Below are positions 36,601-45,728 of a stretch of DNA of 64,000 bases, one piece after another. Source of the stretch: Flavobacterium okayamense. GTDB taxonomy: Bacteria > Bacteroidota > Bacteroidia > Flavobacteriales > Flavobacteriaceae. The first letter of the stretch is position 1, and every line of letters begins with the position of its first letter. Below the pieces are notes generated by a model. It saw only the letters and a list, made by a program, of their open reading frames with translations, was not told where the DNA came from and ran no database searches. The position numbers and the translations under genes were made by a program. Location of the stretch: positions 558,001-622,000 of the forward strand of contig NZ_AP024749.1 of the NCBI RefSeq assembly GCF_019702945.1, written 5' to 3'.

Positions 36601-38202
36601 ATGAAGAATATTTATTTTGTTGTTTTTGCACTTTTTTTCGCAGGATTTTTAACATTTACAAGTTGCGCTAAAAGAGGTACAATTACTGGTGGACCAAAGG
36701 ACACAATTGCACCTGTTTTAGTTAACGCTTATCCTGATAATTACACAACAAATTTTGATGGAAATGAAATTAAAATTACCTTCAATGAGTTAATTAAAGT
36801 TAAAGACATTAATAAGCAATTAATTATTTCGCCTCCTTTAAAAAAGAATCCAATCATAATTCCACAAGGAAGTGCAAGTAAATTCATATCCATAAAAATT
36901 TTAGACACTTTACAGCCCAATACAACTTACAGTTTTAATTTTGGACAAAGTATAACTGACAATAATGAAGGTAATCCATATTCTCAATTTAAATATGTTC
37001 TTTCAACAGGAAGCTATATTGATTCACTAGCTATTATGGGTAAAATTAAAGATGCTTTTGAAGAAAAACCTGATAATTTTGTTTCAGTTCAATTGTATGA
37101 TGCTCAAACTTTTACTGATAGTACAGTTTATAAAGAAACGCCTCTTTATGTTACCAATACGCTTGATAGTTTAAAAGTATTTGCCCTAGAGAATTTAAAA
37201 GCTGGCGAATATTACATAGTTGCTTTAAAGGATTATAATAACAATTATAAATTTGATCCAAAAAAGGATAAAATTGGTTTTCTTAAAAACAAGATTTCTG
37301 TTCCTAATGATACGTTGTTTGAATTAGAACTTTTTCAAGAAAAAACTGTTTTTAAAGCTGTAAAGCCAATCCAACAAAGTAATAACAAATTGTTTATGGG
37401 GTTTGAGGGAAATCCAAAAGACGCAAAAATTACAGCAACTGATGGAATAAATAACGTTCCTCTTACAATGACAAAATTCCCTGAAAAAAATAAAGATTCG
37501 GTTCAGTTATTTATGCCTTTAATAAAAGTAGATTCTCTTGTTATATCGGTTGAAAAAGAAAACTATAAAAAAACCTTTACTACTAAAATTAAAGAACAAA
37601 AAGAAACCGATTCTCTTTCTATAAATGCAATTCAAAAAGGCACACTTCATTTTAGAGATACATACAAACTAACAACCGCAACCCCTTTAAAAAATATTGA
37701 CAAAAATTTAATCACATTATTGAATAAGGATTCTGTGAAAGTTGATTTTGATTTTGCTTACGATGAATTTGAACAAGAAATTAAAATTGATTTCAAAAAA
37801 GAAGAGGGTCAAAAATATCAAATTGAATTTTTACCAAATGCATTTGAAGATATATACAATCTTAAAAACGATACGTTAAGTTTTGTTTTCGATACAAAAG
37901 CATTAACCGATTATGGAAACTTACGTGTTAATTTAACTTCTGCAAAAAAATTTCCTTTAATACTTGAAATTATTACCACTAAAGGTGAAGTAAAAGCAAG
38001 TGCCATTTCTAATGGTGAAAGAACTTTAAATTTTGATGCATTAGAACCAAATATTTATAAGTTACGTATTATTTATGATGATAACGGAAATGGAGTTTGG
38101 GATACAGGAAGTTACTTAGAAAAACGCCAAGCCGAAGAAATTCAATATTATCCTAAAGAAATTGATGTTCGCGCCAATTGGGATGTGGAACAGGAGTTTT
38201 AG
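36601..38202 (+). CDS. Lipoprotein with N-terminal SbsA-type Ig-like domain
   Basis: A 533-residue predicted lipoprotein. The signal sequence ends in the lipobox LTFTSC, with Cys near residue 22, followed by AKRGTITGGPKDTIAPVLVNAYPDN, typical of a conserved Bacteroidetes family. A bacterial Ig-like (Big_5/SbsA) domain covers about 35-125 (ITFNELIKVKDINKQLIISPP to SFNFGQSITDNNEGNP). The rest is beta-rich, with a short Ca-binding-like NGVWDTG segment near the end. It is likely attached to the outer membrane. Molecular function is unknown. It is convergent with the nitrilase-family gene. Confidence 0.85.
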   Translation: MKNIYFVVFALFFAGFLTFTSCAKRGTITGGPKDTIAPVLVNAYPDNYTTNFDGNEIKITFNELIKVKDINKQLIISPPLKKNPIIIPQGSASKFISIKILDTLQPNTTYSFNFGQSITDNNEGNPYSQFKYVLSTGSYIDSLAIMGKIKDAFEEKPDNFVSVQLYDAQTFTDSTVYKETPLYVTNTLDSLKVFALENLKAGEYYIVALKDYNNNYKFDPKKDKIGFLKNKISVPNDTLFELELFQEKTVFKAVKPIQQSNNKLFMGFEGNPKDAKITATDGINNVPLTMTKFPEKNKDSVQLFMPLIKVDSLVISVEKENYKKTFTTKIKEQKETDSLSINAIQKGTLHFRDTYKLTTATPLKNIDKNLITLLNKDSVKVDFDFAYDEFEQEIKIDFKKEEGQKYQIEFLPNAFEDIYNLKNDTLSFVFDTKALTDYGNLRVNLTSAKKFPLILEIITTKGEVKASAISNGERTLNFDALEPNIYKLRIIYDDNGNGVWDTGSYLEKRQAEEIQYYPKEIDVRANWDVEQEF

Positions 38203-38239
38203 ATTTAAGTCAAAAGAGAAAAGTCGAAAGTAAAAAGTT

Positions 38240-39004
38240 TTACTTCAAATCAAATTCATCTTTATCATTCAAGAAATTAAGTTTAGCTCGTGTTTCGTGC
38301 ATTTTCTTTTTGTTTAGCGAAACTACTTGTAAATCGCTTTCTTCAAAAGGAGCGATTAATTCGTTGCCTAATTCATCAATAACTTGAGAATGACCTATAT
38401 AATCGTGTCCGTTTGCATCTTTTCCAACTCGGTTAACTCCAATGACGAAACTCATATTTTCAATTGCTCTCGCTTTAAGTAAAGTATCCCAAGCTTGAGT
38501 TCTCACTTTTGGCCAATTGGCAACATAAACCAATAAATCATAATCTTCTACATTTCTAGCAAAAACAGGAAAACGCAAATCGTAACATACTTGTGGACAA
38601 ATTTTCCAATCTTTATATTCAAAAATTACTTTTTCGGTTCCTTTAGTATAGACTTTTTCTTCACCAGCTAATGTGAATAAATGGCGTTTATTATAATGTT
38701 GGATTTCACCTTTTGGCGTTACAAAAACCAATCGGTTGTAATAATTTCCTTCTTCTTCAATAACCAAACTACCAATAATAGCTGTTTTCTTTTGTTTTGC
38801 TAGACTTTTTAACCATTGTATCGTTTCGCCTTGCATTGTTTCAGCAACGCGCTCAGGATTCATTGTAAAGCCAGAAGTAAACATTTCGGGCAATACTAAT
38901 ATATCAAACTTTTTATCGCTTGAAAGCACTTTACTTTCAATGGTTAAACGGTTATATATTGGATTTTCCCAAACTAAATCGGTTTGTAGAATAGCTACTT
39001 TCAT
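38240..39004 (-). CDS. Nitrilase-family amidohydrolase (omega-amidase type)
   Basis: A 254-residue carbon-nitrogen hydrolase. The Glu-Lys-Cys triad is visible: E40 in VLPEMFTSGF, K106 in YNKRHLF and C140 in CPQVCYDLRFPVF. The compact size and the MFTSGF and KRHLFTLAGEE segments match the YafV/Nit2 omega-amidase group, which hydrolyses alpha-ketoglutaramate and similar amides. It has its own promoter box upstream. Exact substrate is inferred from the family. Confidence 0.88.
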   Translation of the reverse strand: MKVAILQTDLVWENPIYNRLTIESKVLSSDKKFDILVLPEMFTSGFTMNPERVAETMQGETIQWLKSLAKQKKTAIIGSLVIEEEGNYYNRLVFVTPKGEIQHYNKRHLFTLAGEEKVYTKGTEKVIFEYKDWKICPQVCYDLRFPVFARNVEDYDLLVYVANWPKVRTQAWDTLLKARAIENMSFVIGVNRVGKDANGHDYIGHSQVIDELGNELIAPFEESDLQVVSLNKKKMHETRAKLNFLNDKDEFDLK

Positions 39005-39019
39005 GAATAGATTTTTTTA

Positions 39020-39027
39020 CAAATGTA
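39020..39027 (-). promoter_or_regulatory. -7 promoter box of the nitrilase-family gene
   Basis: TACATTTG on the minus strand, 15 bases upstream of the ATG at 39004 and just downstream of the sdh operon terminator. Confidence 0.5.
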
Positions 39028-39030
39028 ATA

Positions 39031-39069
39031 GAAAAAAGGAAACCTGTTAACAGTTAAGCTAACAGGTTT
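39031..39069 (-). terminator. Terminator of the sdhCAB operon
   Basis: Perfect 10-bp stem AAACCTGTTA/TAACAGGTTT (39040-39049 with 39060-39069). On the minus strand it is followed by CC and a T-run. Confidence 0.8.
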
Positions 39070-39078
39070 ATATTGTAA

Positions 39079-39104
39079 GATTCCTTCGCTTTGCTCGGAA
39101 TGAC
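39079..39104. repeat. 26-nt dispersed hairpin, copy 2
   Basis: A 26-nt imperfect palindrome with arms ATTCC and GGAAT, lying in the 3' untranslated region of sdhB. It has the same length and ends as the copy at 61-86, and three stem pairs changed on both sides. Similar TTCCTTCGCT...GCTCGGAATGAC phrases are familiar to me from other flavobacterial genomes. Confidence 0.5.
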
Positions 39105-39112
39105 TTATCTAA

Positions 39113-39874
39113 TTATTTTACGCTTGCTTTTAAATACTCACGATTCATACGTGCAATATTTTCAAGAGAAATTCCTTTCGGACATTCGATTTCACAAGCA
39201 CCAGTATTTGTACAGTTACCAAATCCTTCTTCGTCCATTTGGCGAACCATATTTAATACACGTTGGGTTGCTTCTACTTGTCCTTGAGGCAATAATGCAT
39301 ATTGAGAAACTTTAGCTCCAACGAATAACATTGCAGAACCATTTTTACAACTAGCAACACAAGCTCCACACCCAATACATGCTGCAGCTTCAAAAGCTTT
39401 ATCAGCATCTACCTTAGGAACTGGAATTGAATTTGCGTCAATTGTATTACCTGAAGTGTTTACAGAAACGAATCCACCTGCTTGTTGTATTCTATCAAAA
39501 GAACTTCTATCGACAACTAAATCTTTAATTACAGGGAAAGCTTTACTTCTCCATGGTTCAATGTAGATTGTATCTCCATCGTTAAATTTACGCATATGCA
39601 ATTGACATGTTGTAGTACCCGTTTCTGGACCGTGTGCTCTACCATTAATATATAATGAACACATACCACAAATACCTTCACGACAATCATGATCGAAAGC
39701 TACAGGCTCTTTTCTTTCACTTACTAATTGCTCGTTTAATTGGTCCAACATTTCCAAAAACGAACTTGCTGTAGAAACATTATCTAACTTATACGTTTCT
39801 ATACCACCTTTAGTTTTAGCATTTTTTTGACGCCAAATTTTTAAGGTTATATTGATGTTTTTTGCTGTACTCAT
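39113..39874 (-). CDS. sdhB: Succinate dehydrogenase/fumarate reductase iron-sulfur subunit
   Basis: Carries electrons from the flavin of SdhA to quinone in respiratory complex II. The 253-residue protein has all three cluster sites: the [2Fe-2S] cysteines C64, C69, C72 and C90 (CREGICGMC to TTTC), and two ferredoxin-type groups, [14 protein letters not shown] and [14 protein letters not shown]. It is the last gene of sdhC-sdhA-sdhB, six bases after sdhA. The 26-nt hairpin repeat and a terminator follow. Confidence 0.97.
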   Translation of the reverse strand: MSTAKNINITLKIWRQKNAKTKGGIETYKLDNVSTASSFLEMLDQLNEQLVSERKEPVAFDHDCREGICGMCSLYINGRAHGPETGTTTCQLHMRKFNDGDTIYIEPWRSKAFPVIKDLVVDRSSFDRIQQAGGFVSVNTSGNTIDANSIPVPKVDADKAFEAAACIGCGACVASCKNGSAMLFVGAKVSQYALLPQGQVEATQRVLNMVRQMDEEGFGNCTNTGACEIECPKGISLENIARMNREYLKASVK

Positions 39875-39880
39875 AATCTC

Positions 39881-41890
39881 TTATTTATAGTTTCTAGCTG
39901 CAATTTTAATGAACTCGTATTTTAAATCTTCTTTGTGAAGTACCGCTTTAGTAGTATCTTGACCTTTGTATTCCCATGCACCTACGAACGACATGTTTTC
40001 GTCATCACGAAGTGTTTCTCCTTCAGCATCTTGATACTCTTCTCTAAAATGTCCACCACAAGATTCTTTACGTTGTAAAGCATCCATTGCCATTAATTGT
40101 CCTAATTCTAAGAAATCGGCAACACGAAGTGCTTTTTCTAATTCTGGGTTCATTTCATCTGCGCTACCTGGAACGTAAACATCTTTGTAGAATTCATCAC
40201 GAATTTGACCTATTTCTTCAATTGCTTCTTTCAATCCTTGCTCGTTACGTGCCATACCCACTTTATTCCACATAACGTGTCCTAATCTTTTATGGAAATG
40301 GTCAACTGTTTTCGTACCATTATTGTTCAAGAACATATTGATTGAATCTTTTACGTTCTTTTCTGCTTCAAGAAATTCAGGTGCATCAGTCGAAATCTTA
40401 CCTGTACGAATTTCGTCAGCTAAATAATTCGAAACCGTATAAGGTAAAACAAAATAACCATCTGCTAAACCTTGCATTAAAGCAGAAGCACCTAAACGGT
40501 TTGCTCCGTGATCAGAGAAATTCGCTTCTCCAGCTACGAAACAACCTGGAATAGTAGATTGTAAGTTATAATCAACCCAAACTCCACCCATTGTATAGTG
40601 AACCGCTGGATAAATCTTCATTGGTGTTTCATATGGATTTTCGTCTGTAATTTTTTCATACATCTCGAATAAGTTACCATACTTTTCTTCCAACCATTTT
40701 TTACCTAATGTGATAATTTCTTCTTCAGAAGGGTTGTGATTTCCTTGTGCATAAGCCACTTCCTTACCTTTACTTTTAATTTCAGAAGAGAAATCTAAGT
40801 AAACACCTTCGTTTGTATCATTTGCTTCAATACCATAACCAGCATCACAACGCTCTTTTGCAGCACGAGATGCCACGTCACGAGGTACTAAGTTACCAAA
40901 AGCTGGATATCTTCTTTCTAAGTAATAATCTCTATCTTCTTCTGCAATTTGTGTTGGCTTTAATTTACCAGCGCGAATTGCTTCAGCATCTTCTTTCTTT
41001 TTAGGAACCCAAATACGACCAGAGTTACGTAATGATTCTGACATTAACGTTAACTTTGATTGGTTTGTTCCATGAACTGGAATACATGTTGGGTGAATTT
41101 GCACATAACATGGATTTGCAAAAGCAGCCCCTTGTTTGTGAATTTTCCAAGAAGCAGTTACGTTACTACCCATTGCATTTGTAGACAAGAAATAAACGTT
41201 TCCGTAACCACCAGAAGCAATTACAACAGCGTGTGCAGAATGTCTCTCGATTTCTCCTGTAACTAAGTTACGTGCAATAATTCCACGAGCCTTTCCATCA
41301 ACTTTTACCAAATCTAACATTTCGTGACGGTTGTACATTTTAACACGTCCTAAACCAATTTGACGAGATAAAGCTGAATAAGCTCCTAATAATAACTGTT
41401 GTCCCGTTTGTCCAGCAGCATAAAAAGTACGTTGTACTTGAACCCCACCAAACGAACGGTTATCTAACATTCCTCCATATTCACGAGCAAAAGGAACTCC
41501 TTGTGCCACACATTGGTCAATAATATTACCAGAAACTTCAGCTAAACGATGAACATTAGCTTCACGAGCACGATAATCTCCCCCTTTGATTGTATCATAG
41601 AATAAACGATAGATTGAATCTCCATCGTTTTGGTAATTTTTTGCTGCATTAATCCCTCCTTGTGCTGCAATAGAGTGAGCACGACGTGGAGAATCTTGAA
41701 AACAAAATGCTTTTACATTATATCCCATTTCTCCTAGAGAAGCTGCAGCCGAAGCGCCAGCTAAACCCGTTCCTACAACAATTACATCAATCTTTGGACG
41801 GTTATTAGGAGCAACTAATTTTAAATGATTTTTATGATTGGTCCATTTGTCTTTTAATGGTCCTTCAGGTATTCTAGAATCTAACTTCAT
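39881..41890 (-). CDS. sdhA: Succinate dehydrogenase/fumarate reductase flavoprotein subunit
   Basis: Catalytic subunit of complex II, oxidising succinate to fumarate. The 669-residue length and lone cytochrome b partner fit the B-type enzyme of Bacteroidetes and epsilonproteobacteria. The FAD-binding N-terminus reads [22 protein letters not shown]. The flavin-attaching His is in [14 protein letters not shown], and the active-site region [15 protein letters not shown] and the later [21 protein letters not shown] are present. It lies between sdhC and sdhB. Confidence 0.97.
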   Translation of the reverse strand: MKLDSRIPEGPLKDKWTNHKNHLKLVAPNNRPKIDVIVVGTGLAGASAAASLGEMGYNVKAFCFQDSPRRAHSIAAQGGINAAKNYQNDGDSIYRLFYDTIKGGDYRAREANVHRLAEVSGNIIDQCVAQGVPFAREYGGMLDNRSFGGVQVQRTFYAAGQTGQQLLLGAYSALSRQIGLGRVKMYNRHEMLDLVKVDGKARGIIARNLVTGEIERHSAHAVVIASGGYGNVYFLSTNAMGSNVTASWKIHKQGAAFANPCYVQIHPTCIPVHGTNQSKLTLMSESLRNSGRIWVPKKKEDAEAIRAGKLKPTQIAEEDRDYYLERRYPAFGNLVPRDVASRAAKERCDAGYGIEANDTNEGVYLDFSSEIKSKGKEVAYAQGNHNPSEEEIITLGKKWLEEKYGNLFEMYEKITDENPYETPMKIYPAVHYTMGGVWVDYNLQSTIPGCFVAGEANFSDHGANRLGASALMQGLADGYFVLPYTVSNYLADEIRTGKISTDAPEFLEAEKNVKDSINMFLNNNGTKTVDHFHKRLGHVMWNKVGMARNEQGLKEAIEEIGQIRDEFYKDVYVPGSADEMNPELEKALRVADFLELGQLMAMDALQRKESCGGHFREEYQDAEGETLRDDENMSFVGAWEYKGQDTTKAVLHKEDLKYEFIKIAARNYK

Positions 41891-41905
41891 ACTACTATGT
41901 GTTGA

Positions 41906-42775
41906 TTATTTTGAAAAATGAATATATAAAGGAATTATAGCAAATAATATTGGTACTATAACTGCAAAAGCTTTACCAATAAATTTAATTGTTGGTGTAA
42001 ACTTATTATTAATTCCTAACGATTGAAATGCACTCTGAAAGCCGTGCCATAAGTGGAATGCCAAAACAAACATTGCTAAAACATATCCTAAAGTTGCCCA
42101 TAAACCAATTTTAGGGTTTTTAAAGAAATCGAAAGTGATTTTATGTAAATCTTTATATAAACTACCTATTTTAACATTTGCTCTTGCATCAAAAACTTCA
42201 GTTCCATTAATCACTTTTAATTGTTTAGGAACCATTTGATTTACTTGATTTATAGAATCGTTTACTGTCGCCACTTGATCAACAGCAAAGTACTGTCCTA
42301 CAGATGTTCCTACATAATATTCTCTAGGTTCTTGCCCTGGAGTTTGAACTGTTGTTGTCATTAAAGGCATATTTTTGTCAAAATGCATTTTTGCCCAAAA
42401 ATTAACCATGTGAGTCACAATAAAAACTAAAATTAACGTTCCTAGAACTGCCATATTTCTAGATGCAATTCCGCTATTAGCTGAAGGATTTGTTTTAACA
42501 TAACCTACTGGTCTTGCTTTTTTATTTTGAATGGTTAATAAAATTCCATCCACCGCATGAAAAAGAATTGAAATGTAAGTTAAGTACGATAATATTTTTA
42601 CCGCCGGATTAGTAGTCATAAACAAAGCATACTCATTAAATTGTTGCTTTGTACCGAAAATTAGTTGTAAATTTCCTGCTAAGTGACCCGCTAAAAACAA
42701 GCATAAAAATAAACCTGTAAGAGCCATCCAATATTTCTTTGCAATAGATGACTTTAAAAGCGCTGATTTTGCCAT
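41906..42775 (-). CDS. sdhC: Succinate dehydrogenase cytochrome b subunit, with an extra inserted segment
   Basis: Membrane anchor of complex II that binds haem and quinone. Five membrane helices are visible, with haem-ligand-type histidines in GHLAGNLQ, LFHAVDG, VTHMVNFW and FHLWHGFQSAFQ. At 289 residues it is longer than the roughly 220-230 I expect. The excess is a hydrophilic segment at about residues 125-195 (from MPLMTTTVQTPGQEPREYY to KVINGTEVFDARANV), between the third and fourth helices. It is the first gene of the operon. Confidence 0.93.
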   Translation of the reverse strand: MAKSALLKSSIAKKYWMALTGLFLCLFLAGHLAGNLQLIFGTKQQFNEYALFMTTNPAVKILSYLTYISILFHAVDGILLTIQNKKARPVGYVKTNPSANSGIASRNMAVLGTLILVFIVTHMVNFWAKMHFDKNMPLMTTTVQTPGQEPREYYVGTSVGQYFAVDQVATVNDSINQVNQMVPKQLKVINGTEVFDARANVKIGSLYKDLHKITFDFFKNPKIGLWATLGYVLAMFVLAFHLWHGFQSAFQSLGINNKFTPTIKFIGKAFAVIVPILFAIIPLYIHFSK

Positions 42776-43021
42776 AATTTTATTTGATTGTAATAGTTTT
42801 ATAAAAAATCAAACAAAAATAAGGTTATTTCACTTATACTACAACCTTTTAGTTCTAATTTATAATGAATTTAAAATGTGTTTAACCTCAACAAAATCAA
42901 TATATTGTAAAACCACAATCTTATGCATATATTTTTTTTTTAGACTTTTAAATATAATCCATAAAACTATTATAAAAAAAGTAGCAATTCAAAGCTCTAA
43001 AATTGTGCTTTTAAAGTAAAT
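42776..43021. other. Intergenic region between the sdh promoter and the beta-propeller gene
   Basis: The sdh promoter lies at its left end. The rest is very A+T-rich with poly-A and poly-T runs and one weak imperfect hairpin (about 42977-43013) that might end the minus-strand gene. No gene or RNA was seen. Confidence 0.5.
42814..42844 (-). promoter_or_regulatory. Promoter of sdhCAB
   Basis: On the minus strand TTG (42842-42844) is followed after 20 bases by the -7 box TATTTTTG (42814-42821), about 40 bases before the ATG at 42775. Confidence 0.6.
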
Positions 43022-45613
43022 TTACTTTTTCTTCTCATTAATTTCAAAAACTTTGTTTTTGTCTTCAATCGCAATTTTATACTTTCCTTTTAAAAGGTAA
43101 AAATTTCCATCATCAGCTTTTATAACTTTCTCTTGACTAAAACCTTTCTCTTTCGAATAGATTAAATCGTATTGAACTTTATTTAACCCTCTCTTTAATT
43201 GAACATCCTTTTTGAAAACTAATTTATCCTTTGAATTGTATATATTCAATTGAGTTTTTCTGTAACTTTTACTGTAAATCCAAAAATCAGTCTTTGGCTG
43301 ATAATAATCACCCCAAGTATACATTTTCTTACCCCAATTTTTTGAAAAAATCACATCTTCAATGTCAAACAAATGCAATTCCGAATCTAGTATTTCATTA
43401 GTTAACTTTTCTAAGTATGAAACATCTACTTTATAAATAGAGCGTCCATGAGTTCCTACAATTAATTCTCTAGCTTCAGATTGCAGTTTAATATCATGAA
43501 CTGCTACATTTGGCATATTTTCAGAGAAATCGAACCATTTTTCACCTCTATTTATGCTTGCAAACAAAGAATTATCGGTTCCAACATATAAAACATTTTC
43601 ATTACTATCATCTTCATAAATCACGTTAACTGGTGAATTTTCAATTCCATGAGTTATTAATTTCCAAGTATCCCCATAATCTTCCGAAACATATATATAA
43701 CTTGTAAAATCATCATTTCTATAACCATTTAAGGTCGCATAAACCCTTTCCAACCTATGTGAAGAAGCAACAACTCTTGAAACCCATAAATTTTCTGGAA
43801 GATTGTTACTTATTTTTTTCCAAGTTTCACCTCCATCCTTTGTCACATGAACATATCCATCATCTGAACCAACATAAATTAATCCGAATTTAAATTGACT
43901 CTCAGATATTGTTGTAAGTGTCCCAAAAGCGACATTTCCTTCTACTTTCCCTTTGGTTAAATCTTTAGAAATTTTTTCCCAAGTTTCACCTTTGTCCATA
44001 GAACGGTGTAAAAAATTAGACCCTAGATACAAAATGTCTTGATTATGACTCGACAATAAAATAGGAGTTTGCCAATTGAAACGGTAGGGTTCTTCTTTTG
44101 AATCTTTAAGTAATTTTGGAGTGATTTTATTAAAATCATTAGTCTCTCGATTTATTCTAAAATAATTACCAAACTGATATCCTGTATAAACAATATTTGA
44201 GTTGCGATTATCAATTTGAATTTGCATCCCATCACCCCCAATTAACTCTTGATAGGGATATTTTCCTTCTTGATGCCACGCTACATTTTGCTCAAAATCA
44301 TTAGGCCCAACCCAAACTCCATTATCTTGTAAACCTCCATAAACATTATACGGCTTTTGATTGTCTACTTGTACCGCATAAAACTGACCAACTGCCTCAT
44401 TATTACATTTAATCCAATGTTCGCCATTATCATAAGTTATATTTACACCTCCATCGTTCCCGTTAATTATGTGTTTAGGGTTTTTTGGGTTTATCCAAGT
44501 TACATGATGATCCGCATGAACATTCTCTTTATTAATCATCTTGAAAGACTTTCCGCCATCATTTGAGTTTAATAAGGGTACACCTCCAATATAAATTTGG
44601 TTCTCATCGCTTGAATTAACGGCAATATTTGCAAAATAATAGCCGTAAGAATAAAACATATCATCGATAAAATTATCGTGTGTTTTACTCCAAGATTTAC
44701 CACCATCAACAGATTTGTATAATTCACAACCAATTACTTCTGTTTCAAAAAGTGCAGCATTTGCATCTTTCGGTTTTTCTTTATTGGCATTTGGTCTTTT
44801 ATTTTGATTGTCTAAAACTGCATAAATCATTTTTTCATTAACAACTGCAAGACCTATTCTACCAACCCCTTCATCATGAGGAAATCCGGAGTTTTCAGTT
44901 GAAATTAATTGCCAAGTCCCACCGCCATCTTCACTTTTATAAATAGCCGATTCTTTTCCGTTACCTGAGAAATTCCAAGCTTTTCTGTCTTTTTCCCACG
45001 ATGCTGCAAACATAATTTTAGGATTTTCAGAAACGACTTGTAAATCTATAATTCCGGTTTTATCGCTTATAAAAAGTGTTTTTTTCCAAGTTTTTCCACC
45101 ATCGATAGTTTTAAAAATTCCCCTTTCTTCATTTCTGGTATACAAATGACCTAAAGCCGCCACAATAATTTCATTGGAATCAATTGGATTTACCCAAACT
45201 CTCGAAATATGATGTGAATCTTTTAAACCTAAATTTTGCCAAGTTTTACCTTTATCTGATGATTTTAACAAACCTATTCCGGCATATGAAGAGCGCGAAG
45301 CATTTACTTCTCCCGTACCCACCCAAATTTCATGTGTTTTCCAATTTACAGTTACCGAACCACAATTTAAAGTTGGCGCAGTATCCATAACCGGTTGAAA
45401 ACTGGTTCCGTTATTATTGGTATACCAAAGTCCACCCGAAGCATACGCAACATAAAATTCTGTTGGGTTTTCTGGATTAACAGACAAATCAACCACACGA
45501 CCACTCATGATTGTTGGTCCGATATTTTTGAATTTTACTTCAGAAACATCAATGACTTGACTATTAGCGAATGCTATTAAAAAAAGAAGGAGAAAAGTGA
45601 ATTTGTTTTTCAT
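43022..45613 (-). CDS. Secreted beta-propeller (sortilin/BNR-like) protein
   Basis: An 863-residue exported protein with a signal peptide (about 1-18, ending IAFANSQ). About 25-740 form one or two beta-propellers with many BNR/VPS10-type repeats: KSSDKGKTW, KTIDGGKTW, KSEDGGGTW, KSVDGGKSW, RSMDKGETW, TKDGGETW, SEDYGDTW. The last 120 residues are different (WIYSKSYRKTQLNIYNSKDK and lysine-rich end) and contain no T9SS sorting domain. It shares the IGPTIMSGR/ASGGLW style opening with the propeller at 18526. Family members are often called glycosyl hydrolases, but no catalytic residues can be assigned here. Confidence 0.85.
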   Translation of the reverse strand: MKNKFTFLLLFLIAFANSQVIDVSEVKFKNIGPTIMSGRVVDLSVNPENPTEFYVAYASGGLWYTNNNGTSFQPVMDTAPTLNCGSVTVNWKTHEIWVGTGEVNASRSSYAGIGLLKSSDKGKTWQNLGLKDSHHISRVWVNPIDSNEIIVAALGHLYTRNEERGIFKTIDGGKTWKKTLFISDKTGIIDLQVVSENPKIMFAASWEKDRKAWNFSGNGKESAIYKSEDGGGTWQLISTENSGFPHDEGVGRIGLAVVNEKMIYAVLDNQNKRPNANKEKPKDANAALFETEVIGCELYKSVDGGKSWSKTHDNFIDDMFYSYGYYFANIAVNSSDENQIYIGGVPLLNSNDGGKSFKMINKENVHADHHVTWINPKNPKHIINGNDGGVNITYDNGEHWIKCNNEAVGQFYAVQVDNQKPYNVYGGLQDNGVWVGPNDFEQNVAWHQEGKYPYQELIGGDGMQIQIDNRNSNIVYTGYQFGNYFRINRETNDFNKITPKLLKDSKEEPYRFNWQTPILLSSHNQDILYLGSNFLHRSMDKGETWEKISKDLTKGKVEGNVAFGTLTTISESQFKFGLIYVGSDDGYVHVTKDGGETWKKISNNLPENLWVSRVVASSHRLERVYATLNGYRNDDFTSYIYVSEDYGDTWKLITHGIENSPVNVIYEDDSNENVLYVGTDNSLFASINRGEKWFDFSENMPNVAVHDIKLQSEARELIVGTHGRSIYKVDVSYLEKLTNEILDSELHLFDIEDVIFSKNWGKKMYTWGDYYQPKTDFWIYSKSYRKTQLNIYNSKDKLVFKKDVQLKRGLNKVQYDLIYSKEKGFSQEKVIKADDGNFYLLKGKYKIAIEDKNKVFEINEKKK

Positions 45614-45699
45614 TTGTGGAAATTTTTACCAAATTAATCAAATCTTGATTTTAATTCAAATTTTTCATTTCCTTTAACAGCATTTCAATACATTCTTTT

Positions 45700-45707
45700 T
45701 AAATTTG
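45700..45707 (+). promoter_or_regulatory. -7 promoter box of the aminopeptidase P gene
   Basis: TAAATTTG. It overlaps an in-frame TTG at 45705, which therefore cannot be the start; the ATG at 45729 fits. Confidence 0.5.
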
Positions 45708-45728
45708 GTACAGAAAAAAATCAAACCA

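Noticed and set aside
38203-38245. AAGTAAAA/TTTTACTT palindrome between the lipoprotein and nitrilase-family genes
   Set aside because: The loop is only two bases and the stem overlaps the stop codon; low-complexity A/T sequence explains it.
40087-41266. Several plus-strand open frames opposite sdhA
   Set aside because: They lie wholly antisense to a conserved enzyme gene and lack any recognisable feature.
42977-43013. Possible terminator after the beta-propeller gene at 43022
   Set aside because: Arms pair imperfectly with bulges; evidence too weak for a separate feature.
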